Shown here: piece by piece, positions 1 through 5,087 of the stretch
How the letters are laid out: each line of letters opens with the position of its first letter
Numbering within the stretch: position 1 is the stretch's first letter
Assembly (NCBI GenBank): GCA_003151315.1
Contig: PLXF01000074.1
Location: 2,842 to 9,510, forward strand
DNA length: 6,669 nucleotides
From: Parachlamydiales bacterium
GTDB lineage: Bacteria > Chlamydiota > Chlamydiia > Chlamydiales > SM23-39
Direction: 5' to 3'
Notes under the pieces: generated by a model
Databases searched by the model: none
The model's input: only the letters and a program-made list of their open reading frames with translations
What the model was told of the DNA's origin: nothing
Position numbers and translations under genes: made by a program

Positions 1-65
1 CCAAGGCAATCGGGCTAAAAAAGTTACAAAGTCGAGTAAAAGTCTCTTGCGATACCAAAAAAATG

Positions 66-98
66 AAGCCGCGCCCCATTTGCGCGGCTTTTTCTTTT
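66..98 (+). terminator. Rho-independent terminator of the unit upstream of the window
   Basis: A perfect 9-bp stem (66-74 with 82-90, AAGCCGCGC / GCGCGGCTT) closes a 7-base loop and runs directly into a T-rich tail (89-98). This is a textbook intrinsic terminator for plus-strand transcription. A run of A at 57-63 on the left side means it could also work, less well, on the minus strand. Bases 1-65 contain no gene end I can assign: all three plus frames are short, and the frame open through 2-100 reads across the terminator. Confidence 0.85.
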
Positions 99-160
99 AA
101 TGTAAATTAATTCATAAATAACTCTAACTACCGATCTTAGTTAATTATAATTTGAAATAA

Positions 161-189
161 TTAGTAATTATTTGTAATTCTGATACAAT
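161..189 (+). promoter_or_regulatory. Candidate promoter of the coiled-coil protein gene
   Basis: An extended -10 element, TGA-TACAAT (181-189), lies 17 bases after a weak -35 (TTAGTA, 161-166) in a very AT-rich stretch (100-190). Transcription would start near 196 and give a leader of about 64 bases. That leader would begin with a small inverted repeat, GCCTA (192-196) with TAGGC (209-213). The -10 is good and the -35 is poor, so this is a moderate call made by eye. Confidence 0.45.
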
Positions 190-247
190 AAGCCTAGAGG
201 CGCGAAATTAGGCGCTACAAGATAAGTGTTAGATTTAAGCATTGTAC

Positions 248-253
248 AGGAGG
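248..253 (+). promoter_or_regulatory. Strong Shine-Dalgarno site fixing the start at 260
   Basis: AGGAGG sits 6 bases before the ATG at 260. It lies inside the codons that would follow an upstream TTG at 242, so the ATG at 260 is the start. Confidence 0.85.
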
Positions 254-259
254 AGTCCT

Positions 260-1219
260 ATGTCAGAGTCCCAAGATTTTTCAGCTTACAATGCTGAAGA
301 AGATTCGATGACTGTTCTCCCCGCTCAGGATAAAACAGCGGATGAGACACAGAGCCTACAAGAGTTGAGCAAAACGTTAGATGAACAGATGTATAGCGCC
401 GGGGAAGTTCCTCAGCATTATATGGTCGATCCACAAGCTTTCCTCCCTTTAAATTCTGATCGATTGATTGGGGACGCAAATGGGGTAGATAAGCTGCTTG
501 CAGATCTCGGCCTCTTAACGCAAGAAGAGATCAATCAGATCCAGAAACTCCAGAAAAAGATCACCTTCTGGGAAGATCGGATTGAAAAGAACAGGGCGGG
601 AATCCAAAAGAACCAGAACCGGATTAAGCAAAACAACACCGATATCATCTACGACAAAAAAAATCGGGACTATTGGTTTGGCCGTTCTGAAATGGTGAAT
701 CTCGACTACCAAAACGCCGAAGCGGCTTCTAGAGCTGAAGATTGGAACTGGTTGGTTAAGAAGTGGGGCCTTAAAAATGCAAATGGCACTCCCATCGACG
801 TAAAAAATGTAAGCGTCGAAGAGCTCTGCAATGGCGAAGCCTCTAACTTAGCTGCTGAGTACCGCGCTAATGGCAATAAATATGAAGTAGCGAAACAAGA
901 TAAAGAAGCGGAGAACAATCGCCTAATTCGGGAAAATTCCCGGTTCCTCGCTTCGAACGAAACGCTCCAAGGTTATATCTCATCTACTTATGTAAATGAG
1001 ATTGAACCTTATCAAGATGGCGTCCTCCTGTTCAAAGAACTCACCGTTAAGTTGAAGTCTTTGGGTCAAGAGGGTAGCCAGGCCACCTTTGGGGAACTGA
1101 GAGGATGGGCTGAACCTTTCTTGAACGATTTCTTGAAGTCGAATCCAAGAGTTCATTTATCGGTTGTCACTGAATTCCGTAAATTGACATCGATTCCACT
1201 CCCAGCAGAAAACTGCTAA
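260..1219 (+). CDS. Coiled-coil protein of unknown function, possible secreted effector
   Basis: I do not recognise this 319-aa protein. The start is fixed by the AGGAGG site 6 bases upstream. Residues 1-60 are rich in Ser, Glu, Asp, Gln and Thr and look disordered, with no signal peptide or membrane segment. Residues 91-130 form a strong predicted coiled coil: Ile recurs every seven residues at 94, 101, 108, 115, 122 and 129, and Asn follows three residues later at 111, 118 and 125. A second, charged helical stretch at about 207-240 keeps a hydrophobic heptad (L222, F229, L236), so a helical hairpin is plausible. The C-terminal part (250-319) is more globular and ends in Cys. The gene is bounded by terminators on both sides and so is probably monocistronic. 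A polar N-terminus followed by coiled coils is common among type III secretion substrates and chaperones, but that role is only a guess. Confidence 0.85.
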   Translation: MSESQDFSAYNAEEDSMTVLPAQDKTADETQSLQELSKTLDEQMYSAGEVPQHYMVDPQAFLPLNSDRLIGDANGVDKLLADLGLLTQEEINQIQKLQKKITFWEDRIEKNRAGIQKNQNRIKQNNTDIIYDKKNRDYWFGRSEMVNLDYQNAEAASRAEDWNWLVKKWGLKNANGTPIDVKNVSVEELCNGEASNLAAEYRANGNKYEVAKQDKEAENNRLIRENSRFLASNETLQGYISSTYVNEIEPYQDGVLLFKELTVKLKSLGQEGSQATFGELRGWAEPFLNDFLKSNPRVHLSVVTEFRKLTSIPLPAENC

Positions 1220-1232
1220 GGGTTCCCCATTT

Positions 1233-1269
1233 AAGGCGCATCCCTGAAAAGGATGCGCCTTCTTTTTTT
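1233..1269 (+). terminator. Rho-independent terminator of the coiled-coil protein gene
   Basis: A perfect 11-bp stem (1233-1243 with 1251-1261) closes a 7-base loop (CTGAAAA) and is followed by seven T (1263-1269). It begins 14 bases after the TAA stop at 1217-1219, so it almost certainly ends that transcript. Confidence 0.92.
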
Positions 1270-1287
1270 GTCTATTTTTAGTGTTTA

Positions 1288-1383
1288 CGAAAATGTAACG
1301 CGAAGACGCAAAGAAATAGAATTGCTTTTCAATTTTGGAATTTTTGTGTCTCCGCGGCTTGGCGTCTTTGCGTTACATTTTCG
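1288..1383. repeat. Long hairpin-forming inverted repeat (CGCAAAGACGC type)
   Basis: The arms at 1288-1309 and 1362-1383 are reverse complements at 21 of 22 positions and enclose 52 bases. The arm core reads GTAACGC-(G/A)AAGACGC, which resembles the CGCAAAGACGCAAAG type of dispersed intergenic palindrome found in many bacterial genomes. The enclosed segment holds a smaller 5-bp hairpin (AATTG 1320-1324 with CAATT 1330-1334). The repeat lies between the terminator at 1269 and the methyltransferase gene and does not code convincingly in any frame. Confidence 0.8.
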
Positions 1384-1447
1384 AACCACAAGATCGATTG
1401 ATTTCCAGAGGGAAAAATCCCCAAATAGGCTCAAAAGAAACCGAAAA

Positions 1448-1477
1448 TCGACTTTAAATCAAAAAAAAGTGTATTGT
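1448..1477 (+). promoter_or_regulatory. Weak candidate promoter of the methyltransferase gene
   Basis: TCGACT (1448-1453) and TATTGT (1472-1477) are separated by 18 bases. The -10 ends only 7 bases before the ATG at 1485, so a transcript from it would be leaderless or nearly so. This agrees with the lack of any purine-rich ribosome site before that ATG. Both hexamers are imperfect. Confidence 0.3.
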
Positions 1478-1484
1478 CTTTTTC

Positions 1485-2138
1485 ATGCAAAAAACGGCTC
1501 TTGAAGGGATCTATCGCACTCATCATGAACGGGGAAATCGCTACGGTTATCTCTTCTGTCACGGAGAAAGAGGCCCCTTTTTACACGACTGGATTGGGAC
1601 GGGAAAACGGGTCCTCGATCTAGGTTGCCGCGACGGAATGTTGACCCGCAGTTTTTTCGAGGGGAATGAGGTTGTGGGAGCTGATATTGACCGGAAAGCT
1701 CTCGAGCTTGTCCGTAGAGATCTGGAAATTGAAACCTGCTGGCTCGATCTCAATTCCGAATGGCCCTTTGAGCCCGAATCGTTCGATGTGATTGTCGCTT
1801 GTGAAATCGTCGAACATATTTTCTTTGTTCAACCCTTTTTGGCCAATGTCTATGCGACTTTGAAAAAAGGGGGGCAGTTTCTAGGCTCAGTTCCCAATGC
1901 CTTTCGGATGAGAAATCGGATGAAATTTCTTCGGGGAATCGATTTTGAAACTGATCCCACCCACGTGCGGATGTTTTCCCCCTCTAAGCTTCAAGAAACG
2001 TTAGAAAATCTCTTCTTTGACGTAGAAATTCATCCCATTCAGGGGAAAATTTTGCCGTTTCTCCCTGTTACTCAGAAAATTCCTCGGAAGCTAGGTTTGT
2101 TGTTTGGCAAAGATCTCCTGTGGCGTGCTCACCGATAA
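1485..2138 (+). CDS. Class I SAM-dependent methyltransferase, substrate unknown
   Basis: This 217-aa protein should transfer a methyl group from S-adenosylmethionine in the cytosol, as it has no signal peptide or membrane segment. The Rossmann-type signature is clear. Motif I is VLDLGCRDG (43-51). The acidic residue after strand 2 lies in GADID (65-69). An acidic turn, LDLNSEWPF (87-95), comes before motif IV, FDVIVACEIVEH (100-111). The post-IV segment LKKGGQFLGSVPN (126-138) is followed by a Pro-His-Arg-Phe-Ser element (158-165), as in UbiG/Methyltransf_11/23-like enzymes. The length is normal for the family. There is no good Shine-Dalgarno site before the ATG. The next ORF is on the opposite strand and overlaps the last 71 bases, so the neighbours do not suggest a substrate. 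Such enzymes act on quinones, lipids, sugars or proteins, and the sequence does not decide between them. Confidence 0.88.
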   Translation: MQKTALEGIYRTHHERGNRYGYLFCHGERGPFLHDWIGTGKRVLDLGCRDGMLTRSFFEGNEVVGADIDRKALELVRRDLEIETCWLDLNSEWPFEPESFDVIVACEIVEHIFFVQPFLANVYATLKKGGQFLGSVPNAFRMRNRMKFLRGIDFETDPTHVRMFSPSKLQETLENLFFDVEIHPIQGKILPFLPVTQKIPRKLGLLFGKDLLWRAHR

Positions 2139-3366
2139 AAATAGTAATGTACTGTTCCCATACCTTAGGGTCCTCGACTGGGGGCTGCATATGCCCATTG
2201 GCTTTTCGGTCGGGGTGAATCCGTAAAATAGGGATCACATAGCTGCCGGTCGCTTTCGCGATTTTGAGGATTTCAGGAACCGCTTCTTTAGGCATCATTT
2301 TGTCGGTATCTGTGTGGATAATCACAAACTTTCCCTTCGAAGCAGTAAGGCCTTTAAATTTTTCAACTATATCAAACCCATCCTCTACAACCAAGGCGCG
2401 AGTCGCTTCATCTTTCGATTTGATCGCATCGATCGACATAATTCCCAGGCTACTAAATGGTTTCGGGAATTTCTCTAGCGCCGCTTTTAGATTGTGGAAC
2501 GGGTTTTGCGCGATAAAATGGACCCCATCGGCATGGTGAAGCTTTTTTACGTAGGCTGCGGTAGCCGCCCCTCCACAATAGCCGAGAAGGTAGATTTGGT
2601 CGGGTCGATAACTTTGTGCGAGGTGTTGATAGACAGCTTCAGCATCTAGATAATAGCCCCCTTCACTCGGCGTTCCTGTACTATCGATCGTGCCCCTAGG
2701 ATCCCATAAACAGACATCGCACCAGGCGATGTGAAGCCCTGCAATTCTCCGCTCCATAAGCATGCTCCGTCCCGGAGAATGGCAAACATCAACCACAAGT
2801 GTTTCCCCTGCAGGCAAAAGGGGCCTTTTCGGGAGAAGCGCAACAGATAGCTCCTTCCCTTCAATCGTTTTGATTTGGATTTCAAAGAAAAATTTCTTCA
2901 ACAAAACGATGAGCTCTGCATTGTCTCCACAAGCGATAACCTCTGTGCATACTGTTTCGTTAGCGCTATTTTTTACCTCATAATCGCAGCGACGTCCTCC
3001 CATATTCTCTACATTAGCCCAAAAAACAGATGAGCGTAAGTGAAGCAAATGCACCTCTGCCAGTCCGTCCGACGCTTGAACTGTATGGGCGATCTCTTGG
3101 CCGCAAATGGCTTCAAAATAAGCCTGCGATTGTTTAAGCCTCTCTAGATTCAAAGGGGGATTGGGGTCACAGGTTAAGTGGTGATGAGTGCGGATTACGC
3201 AGCCGGCTCCTTTCCTATTTCTCTCGCCGACTTGAAAGAGTAAAACACGGAGTAAAAATCCAAACACCCGTCGTAAAACGGCCTTAATTTTATCGCTGAG
3301 ATAACGATGAGGCGCGAGCGCTGGGACAGGTAGTAGGGGAGATGCAGTTAGGGGAGATACCGACAT
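2068..3366 (-). CDS. Alpha/beta-hydrolase fold protein with Cys nucleophile
   Basis: This 432-aa protein reads as a hydrolase of the alpha/beta fold. The nucleophile elbow is GYCGG (262-266), so the nucleophile is Cys264, not the usual Ser. Its upstream fold elements are WDPRGT (221-226), near the usual oxyanion or first-helix loop, and SEGGYYLDAEA (234-244). The acid is probably Asp355 (or Asp353) in IIHTDTDKMMP, and the His is His392 in GHMQPP. The first 50 residues are Pro-rich and then amphipathic (29-45), and are not a clean signal peptide. Residues 51-180 are a family-specific N-terminal part. The start at 3366 is chosen because AGAGGT (3371-3376) sits 4 bases before it. An in-frame ATG at 3429 lies inside the upstream gene and has no such site. 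That ribosome site overlaps the upstream stop codon, so translation is probably coupled to the 175-aa gene. The last 23 codons overlap the convergent methyltransferase gene. The substrate is unknown; Cys-type dienelactone-hydrolase-like, esterase or thioesterase chemistry is possible. Confidence 0.83.
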   Translation of the reverse strand: MSVSPLTASPLLPVPALAPHRYLSDKIKAVLRRVFGFLLRVLLFQVGERNRKGAGCVIRTHHHLTCDPNPPLNLERLKQSQAYFEAICGQEIAHTVQASDGLAEVHLLHLRSSVFWANVENMGGRRCDYEVKNSANETVCTEVIACGDNAELIVLLKKFFFEIQIKTIEGKELSVALLPKRPLLPAGETLVVDVCHSPGRSMLMERRIAGLHIAWCDVCLWDPRGTIDSTGTPSEGGYYLDAEAVYQHLAQSYRPDQIYLLGYCGGAATAAYVKKLHHADGVHFIAQNPFHNLKAALEKFPKPFSSLGIMSIDAIKSKDEATRALVVEDGFDIVEKFKGLTASKGKFVIIHTDTDKMMPKEAVPEILKIAKATGSYVIPILRIHPDRKANGHMQPPVEDPKVWEQYITIFIGEHATGDLCQTTNLASEEFSE

Positions 3367-3374
3367 GTAAACCT

Positions 3375-3902
3375 CTAAAAAAGTTGCAAACTTAAGACAT
3401 TGCAAACCTGCTTTGGATCCACTCTCCATTCTGTATTTTCAAACGCAAAATAATGATGCTCCTCAATCATGTGCAAAGTAGTTTCCATAACCTTTACAGA
3501 TTGATTCGTCTCTCGACTTTCAATCGTGTACACTGAAGGGCCTCCCAGCTCAAAAGGACAAATCACACAATCGTCCATCATTTTTGCGCACTCTCCAATC
3601 CCCTTTACAATAAATTGATCAACGACTTCCCCGAAAGAACTTCCTCCTACATTGAATTTGGGTCTTCGGTTGTATATAGCCGTGGCCCGATTGATGAGAT
3701 CATGGAGCCTCTCGGCTACCTGTTGGTGCGTTACATTTCGCTCAGCCAAAATAGCGGCGTCTGATTGAGCCAAAAGTCTCCGACTGTTCCAAGTTTCTAC
3801 AGAATTGGGGTCATTGTCTGAAAGATCTCTTATTTGATTATCGGTGATAGAGGGAATTTTTGCAGAAAGAGTCCAATTTGGGACGGAAGAGATTGCGCTC
3901 AT
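3375..3902 (-). CDS. Unrecognised 175-aa protein paired with the hydrolase
   Basis: I do not recognise this protein with confidence. The start is supported by AAAGGA about 7 bases before the ATG. It has no signal peptide and no membrane segment. Residues 1-45 are polar and Ser/Asn-rich. Residues 40-80 are probably helical. The C-terminal half is compact, with Cys105, Cys112 and Cys115 (a CVIC pair), then HMIEEHHYF (144-152) and EWRVDP (158-163). The Cys/His set could bind a metal, but that is inference. It lies directly upstream of the alpha/beta hydrolase, with 8 bases between the stop and the next ATG, and the stop codon overlaps the hydrolase ribosome site. The two are therefore very likely co-expressed and may act together, for example as partner or chaperone and enzyme. 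No convincing promoter stands out before it. GATAAT on the minus strand (3953-3958) is one -10 candidate but lacks a -35, and read-through from the two small genes upstream is possible. Confidence 0.78.
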   Translation of the reverse strand: MSAISSVPNWTLSAKIPSITDNQIRDLSDNDPNSVETWNSRRLLAQSDAAILAERNVTHQQVAERLHDLINRATAIYNRRPKFNVGGSSFGEVVDQFIVKGIGECAKMMDDCVICPFELGGPSVYTIESRETNQSVKVMETTLHMIEEHHYFAFENTEWRVDPKQVCNVLSLQLF

Positions 3903-4013
3903 TTGAGTTTCCTTTGTTAAACGAACGAGAATGGTAGCACGTTTAAAAAAAAATTATCTACTAAAAACGAAATAAGAGTTTTTTTGGTAAATTGGGATGA
4001 TTAAACGGCTGAG

Positions 4014-4026
4014 AGTGCGAGGACAT
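4014..4026. repeat. 13-base direct repeat, copy 1
   Basis: AGTGCGAGGACAT occurs here and again, identically and in the same orientation, at 4567-4579. This copy lies just downstream of the 37-aa gene on the minus strand. The function is unknown. It could be a fragment of a dispersed repeat. Confidence 0.5.
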
Positions 4027-4038
4027 TTAAGAAAAAAT

Positions 4039-4152
4039 TTATGTAGAGGAGTTTGACTTGGATCCCGTAATTGAAGGAAGTACTTCGGAGGCTTTCAAAG
4101 GTTGCACAATTCCAAAAGAAACAATTAAGCTCGAAATGATGAATCGATTCAT
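4039..4152 (-). CDS. 37-aa exported micropeptide, translationally coupled
   Basis: This short gene begins inside the stop of the 68-aa gene: the four bases ATGA (4149-4152) hold both the new ATG and the old TGA, a classic coupling overlap. The peptide has one Arg at position 3, a hydrophobic core (4-16), and a plausible signal peptidase I site after Ala21 (P-L-K-A / S-E). The mature part would be only 16 residues and rich in Ser, Thr and Asn. Alternatively, the hydrophobic stretch stays as a membrane anchor. A GAGG about 8 bases before the ATG could serve as ribosome site. I recognise no family. The overlap and the signal-like N-terminus argue for a real gene, but at this length chance is not excluded. 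Confidence 0.5.
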   Translation of the reverse strand: MNRFIISSLIVSFGIVQPLKASEVLPSITGSKSNSST

Positions 4153-4355
4153 TTTCCAAACCTCAAAGCTACGGTGGCGAATAAAATGACTACGAAAGAT
4201 ACCCCGAAGAAGGCAGACCAAATTCGAGCGCGACTTTTTTGTTCGACCCCTTTGCGGAATTCTTCGTAGAATTTTAGGAACGAGAATCCCATAAAAACCG
4301 CGGCCAGCAGGCTGGCTACAGTCATAAGTGCTACTGATTTTATAAGTTCAAGCAT
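4149..4355 (-). CDS. 68-aa inner-membrane protein with two membrane segments
   Basis: The protein is almost wholly two hydrophobic segments, about residues 8-27 and 45-64. They are joined by a charged loop (28-44) with six Lys/Arg and three Glu, and a short basic tail follows (R65, K68). The positive-inside rule puts the loop in the cytoplasm and both ends outside. A GGAG lies 5 bases before the ATG, which supports the start. It is the first gene of a minus-strand run and overlaps the 37-aa peptide gene by four bases. Small hairpin proteins of this shape include VirB2/TrbC-type pilins, class II holins, toxins and small subunits of membrane complexes. No further sequence signature selects one, so the function is unknown. 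Confidence 0.72.
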   Translation of the reverse strand: MLELIKSVALMTVASLLAAVFMGFSFLKFYEEFRKGVEQKSRARIWSAFFGVSFVVILFATVALRFGK

Positions 4356-4408
4356 GCAAACTCCATTTTGTATCTAAAAAAAATAGTTTTAATTGATTTG
4401 GTGGATTT

Positions 4409-4451
4409 TACGTCAGTCCTAAAATTTTTTTTAATTTTTAGGACTGACGTA
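4409..4451. repeat. Perfect 16-bp palindrome flanked by TA
   Basis: The arms 4409-4424 and 4436-4451 (TACGTCAGTCCTAAAA and its reverse complement) match at all 16 positions around an 11-base, mostly T loop. The unit begins and ends with TA. It could be a bidirectional intrinsic terminator, although A/T-rich only near the loop, or two abutting terminal inverted repeats of a mobile element that inserts at TA (IS630/Tc1-mariner style). It lies 54 bases upstream of the 68-aa gene. Confidence 0.75.
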
Positions 4452-4566
4452 CTTCAGAGGTGCACTGGTGGCGCAGTAAGGAATAAATAAGCGCAATTAT
4501 ACCTCTCGTGAATGGCTAGTGGCAGGATCCATGCGGGGGGCCGTGAGTTGGCGCAATCAATGTTTT

Positions 4567-4579
4567 AGTGCGAGGACAT
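4567..4579. repeat. 13-base direct repeat, copy 2
   Basis: AGTGCGAGGACAT is identical to the copy at 4014-4026, 541 bases away. This copy lies within the gene-less, hairpin-rich stretch. Confidence 0.5.
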
Positions 4580-4664
4580 CGCTTGTTAGCCCAGGGCGAT
4601 TGCACGAAGGATCTCTTGACACGCTTTGCCCATAGAGAAAGACAGGATATGCAAGATCGCAAGT

Positions 4665-4725
4665 GGCATGATAAGTAGGATGATTTTTGGGTTGCAGGGC
4701 CTCCCTGCATCCTGCATATCATGCC
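4665..4725. repeat. Nested imperfect hairpin
   Basis: The outer arms 4665-4681 and 4709-4725 are complementary at 15 of 17 positions. An inner perfect 6-bp stem, GCAGGG (4694-4699) with CCCTGC (4703-4708), closes a 3-base loop. The right outer arm follows the inner stem directly, while the left side has a 12-base bulge. The overall shape fits a structured RNA or a folded repeat unit. Confidence 0.55.
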
Positions 4726-4787
4726 TGATCCTCCCGCGAAGCGGATCCTGTTTTTCTTTTCAAGCAATTTATCGTGCAATTTCCCTG

Positions 4788-4920
4788 AGTTGCTGACCAT
4801 GAAAAAATTACAACCACAGAGAACTCAGAGCGCACAGAGAAAAAGCATAAAAATGCGCGTTTTCGCGCCTCTGTGAGCTCTGTGCTCTCTGTGGTTGTAA
4901 TTTTTTCATGGTCAGCAACT
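4788..4920. repeat. 133-base palindrome with 52-base arms (CACAGAG periodic repeat)
   Basis: The arms 4788-4839 and 4869-4920 are reverse complements at 49 of 52 positions. The outer 30 or so bases of each arm match perfectly. The inner part of each arm is a tandem of 9-base units on the theme CACAGAG (left arm 4813-4839). The 29-base centre holds two more small stems, GCAT/ATGC (4845-4856) and GCGCG/CGCGC (4855-4868). ACCACAGAG-type tandem units form a widely dispersed intergenic repeat in bacterial genomes. Here both orientations sit as a near-perfect hairpin between the gene-less stretch and the glycosyltransferase promoter. Confidence 0.88.
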
Positions 4921-5046
4921 TATATGTGCAATGAATTATGCAAAAACGCCCAATACAGCCCCCTTTTCGATCGCCGATTTCTGGCCATTTTCGCGCATCG
5001 CAAAAACCGATGCCTGAATCACGAACGGTATATCTAAGTTTTTTAT

Positions 5047-5075
5047 TTAACTCATTAAGGAAAAATCGGTATAAT
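5047..5075 (+). promoter_or_regulatory. Promoter of the glycosyltransferase-methyltransferase operon
   Basis: A consensus -10, TATAAT (5070-5075), lies exactly 17 bases after TTAACT (5047-5052, 4 of 6 to the -35 consensus). Transcription would start near 5082, about 6 bases before the ATG at 5088. The mRNA would then be nearly leaderless, and the GGAA at 5077-5080 would not be transcribed. The region 4921-5046 before it holds only a 6-bp hairpin (4995-5000 with 5008-5013) and no gene. Confidence 0.6.
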
Positions 5076-5087
5076 CGGAACACCTAT

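Larger units (their letters stand above)
4452..4787. other. Gene-less stretch rich in hairpins, possible ncRNA or decayed element
   Basis: No ORF here has a ribosome site, a plausible composition or a recognisable domain. The longest minus-strand frame (94 codons) begins inside the neighbouring palindrome and is Cys/Ser/Arg-rich low-quality sequence. The stretch holds the second copy of AGTGCGAGGACAT (4567-4579) and a nested hairpin (4665-4725). It also has a small hairpin, CCGC-GAA-GCGG (4734-4744), followed after six bases by a T-rich run (4751-4760) that might act as a weak plus-strand terminator. Short ATCCTG-like words recur on the minus strand at 4640-4750, like degenerate dispersed intergenic repeats. 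Composition is more GC-rich here than in the AT-rich spacer at 4356-4440. Confidence 0.45.

Noticed and set aside
1..65. 3' end of an upstream gene
   Set aside because: A stop in frame 1 at 16-18 could end a gene before the terminator, but five codons are too few to support a call.
242..259. TTG start for the coiled-coil protein
   Set aside because: The Shine-Dalgarno AGGAGG would be inside the coding sequence. The ATG at 260 has it at ideal spacing.
1253..1504. Plus-strand ORF of 83 codons
   Set aside because: It starts inside the terminator hairpin, runs through the palindrome at 1288-1383 and overlaps the methyltransferase start. There is no ribosome site, and the composition is that of translated non-coding DNA.
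3367..3429. Upstream in-frame ATG for the hydrolase
   Set aside because: It lies inside the 175-aa gene and has no ribosome site, whereas the ATG at 3366 has AGAGGT at a good distance.
4516..4800. Minus-strand ORF of 94 codons
   Set aside because: Its ATG lies within the arm of the 133-base palindrome, no ribosome site precedes it, and the product is Cys/Ser/Arg-rich without a domain. I considered a transposase fragment but saw no DDE or other motif.
4409..4920. CRISPR array or intact insertion sequence
   Set aside because: The repeats are palindromic pairs, not evenly spaced direct repeats with spacers, and no transposase gene is present between them.
4808..5083. Minus-strand ORF of 91 codons
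   Set aside because: It reads through the CACAGAG palindrome and the operon promoter, and the repeated residues only mirror the DNA repeat.
4938..5087. Longer start for the glycosyltransferase
   Set aside because: The 50 extra residues have no domain character, would cover the TATAAT promoter, and would bury the signal peptide that begins at the ATG at 5088.
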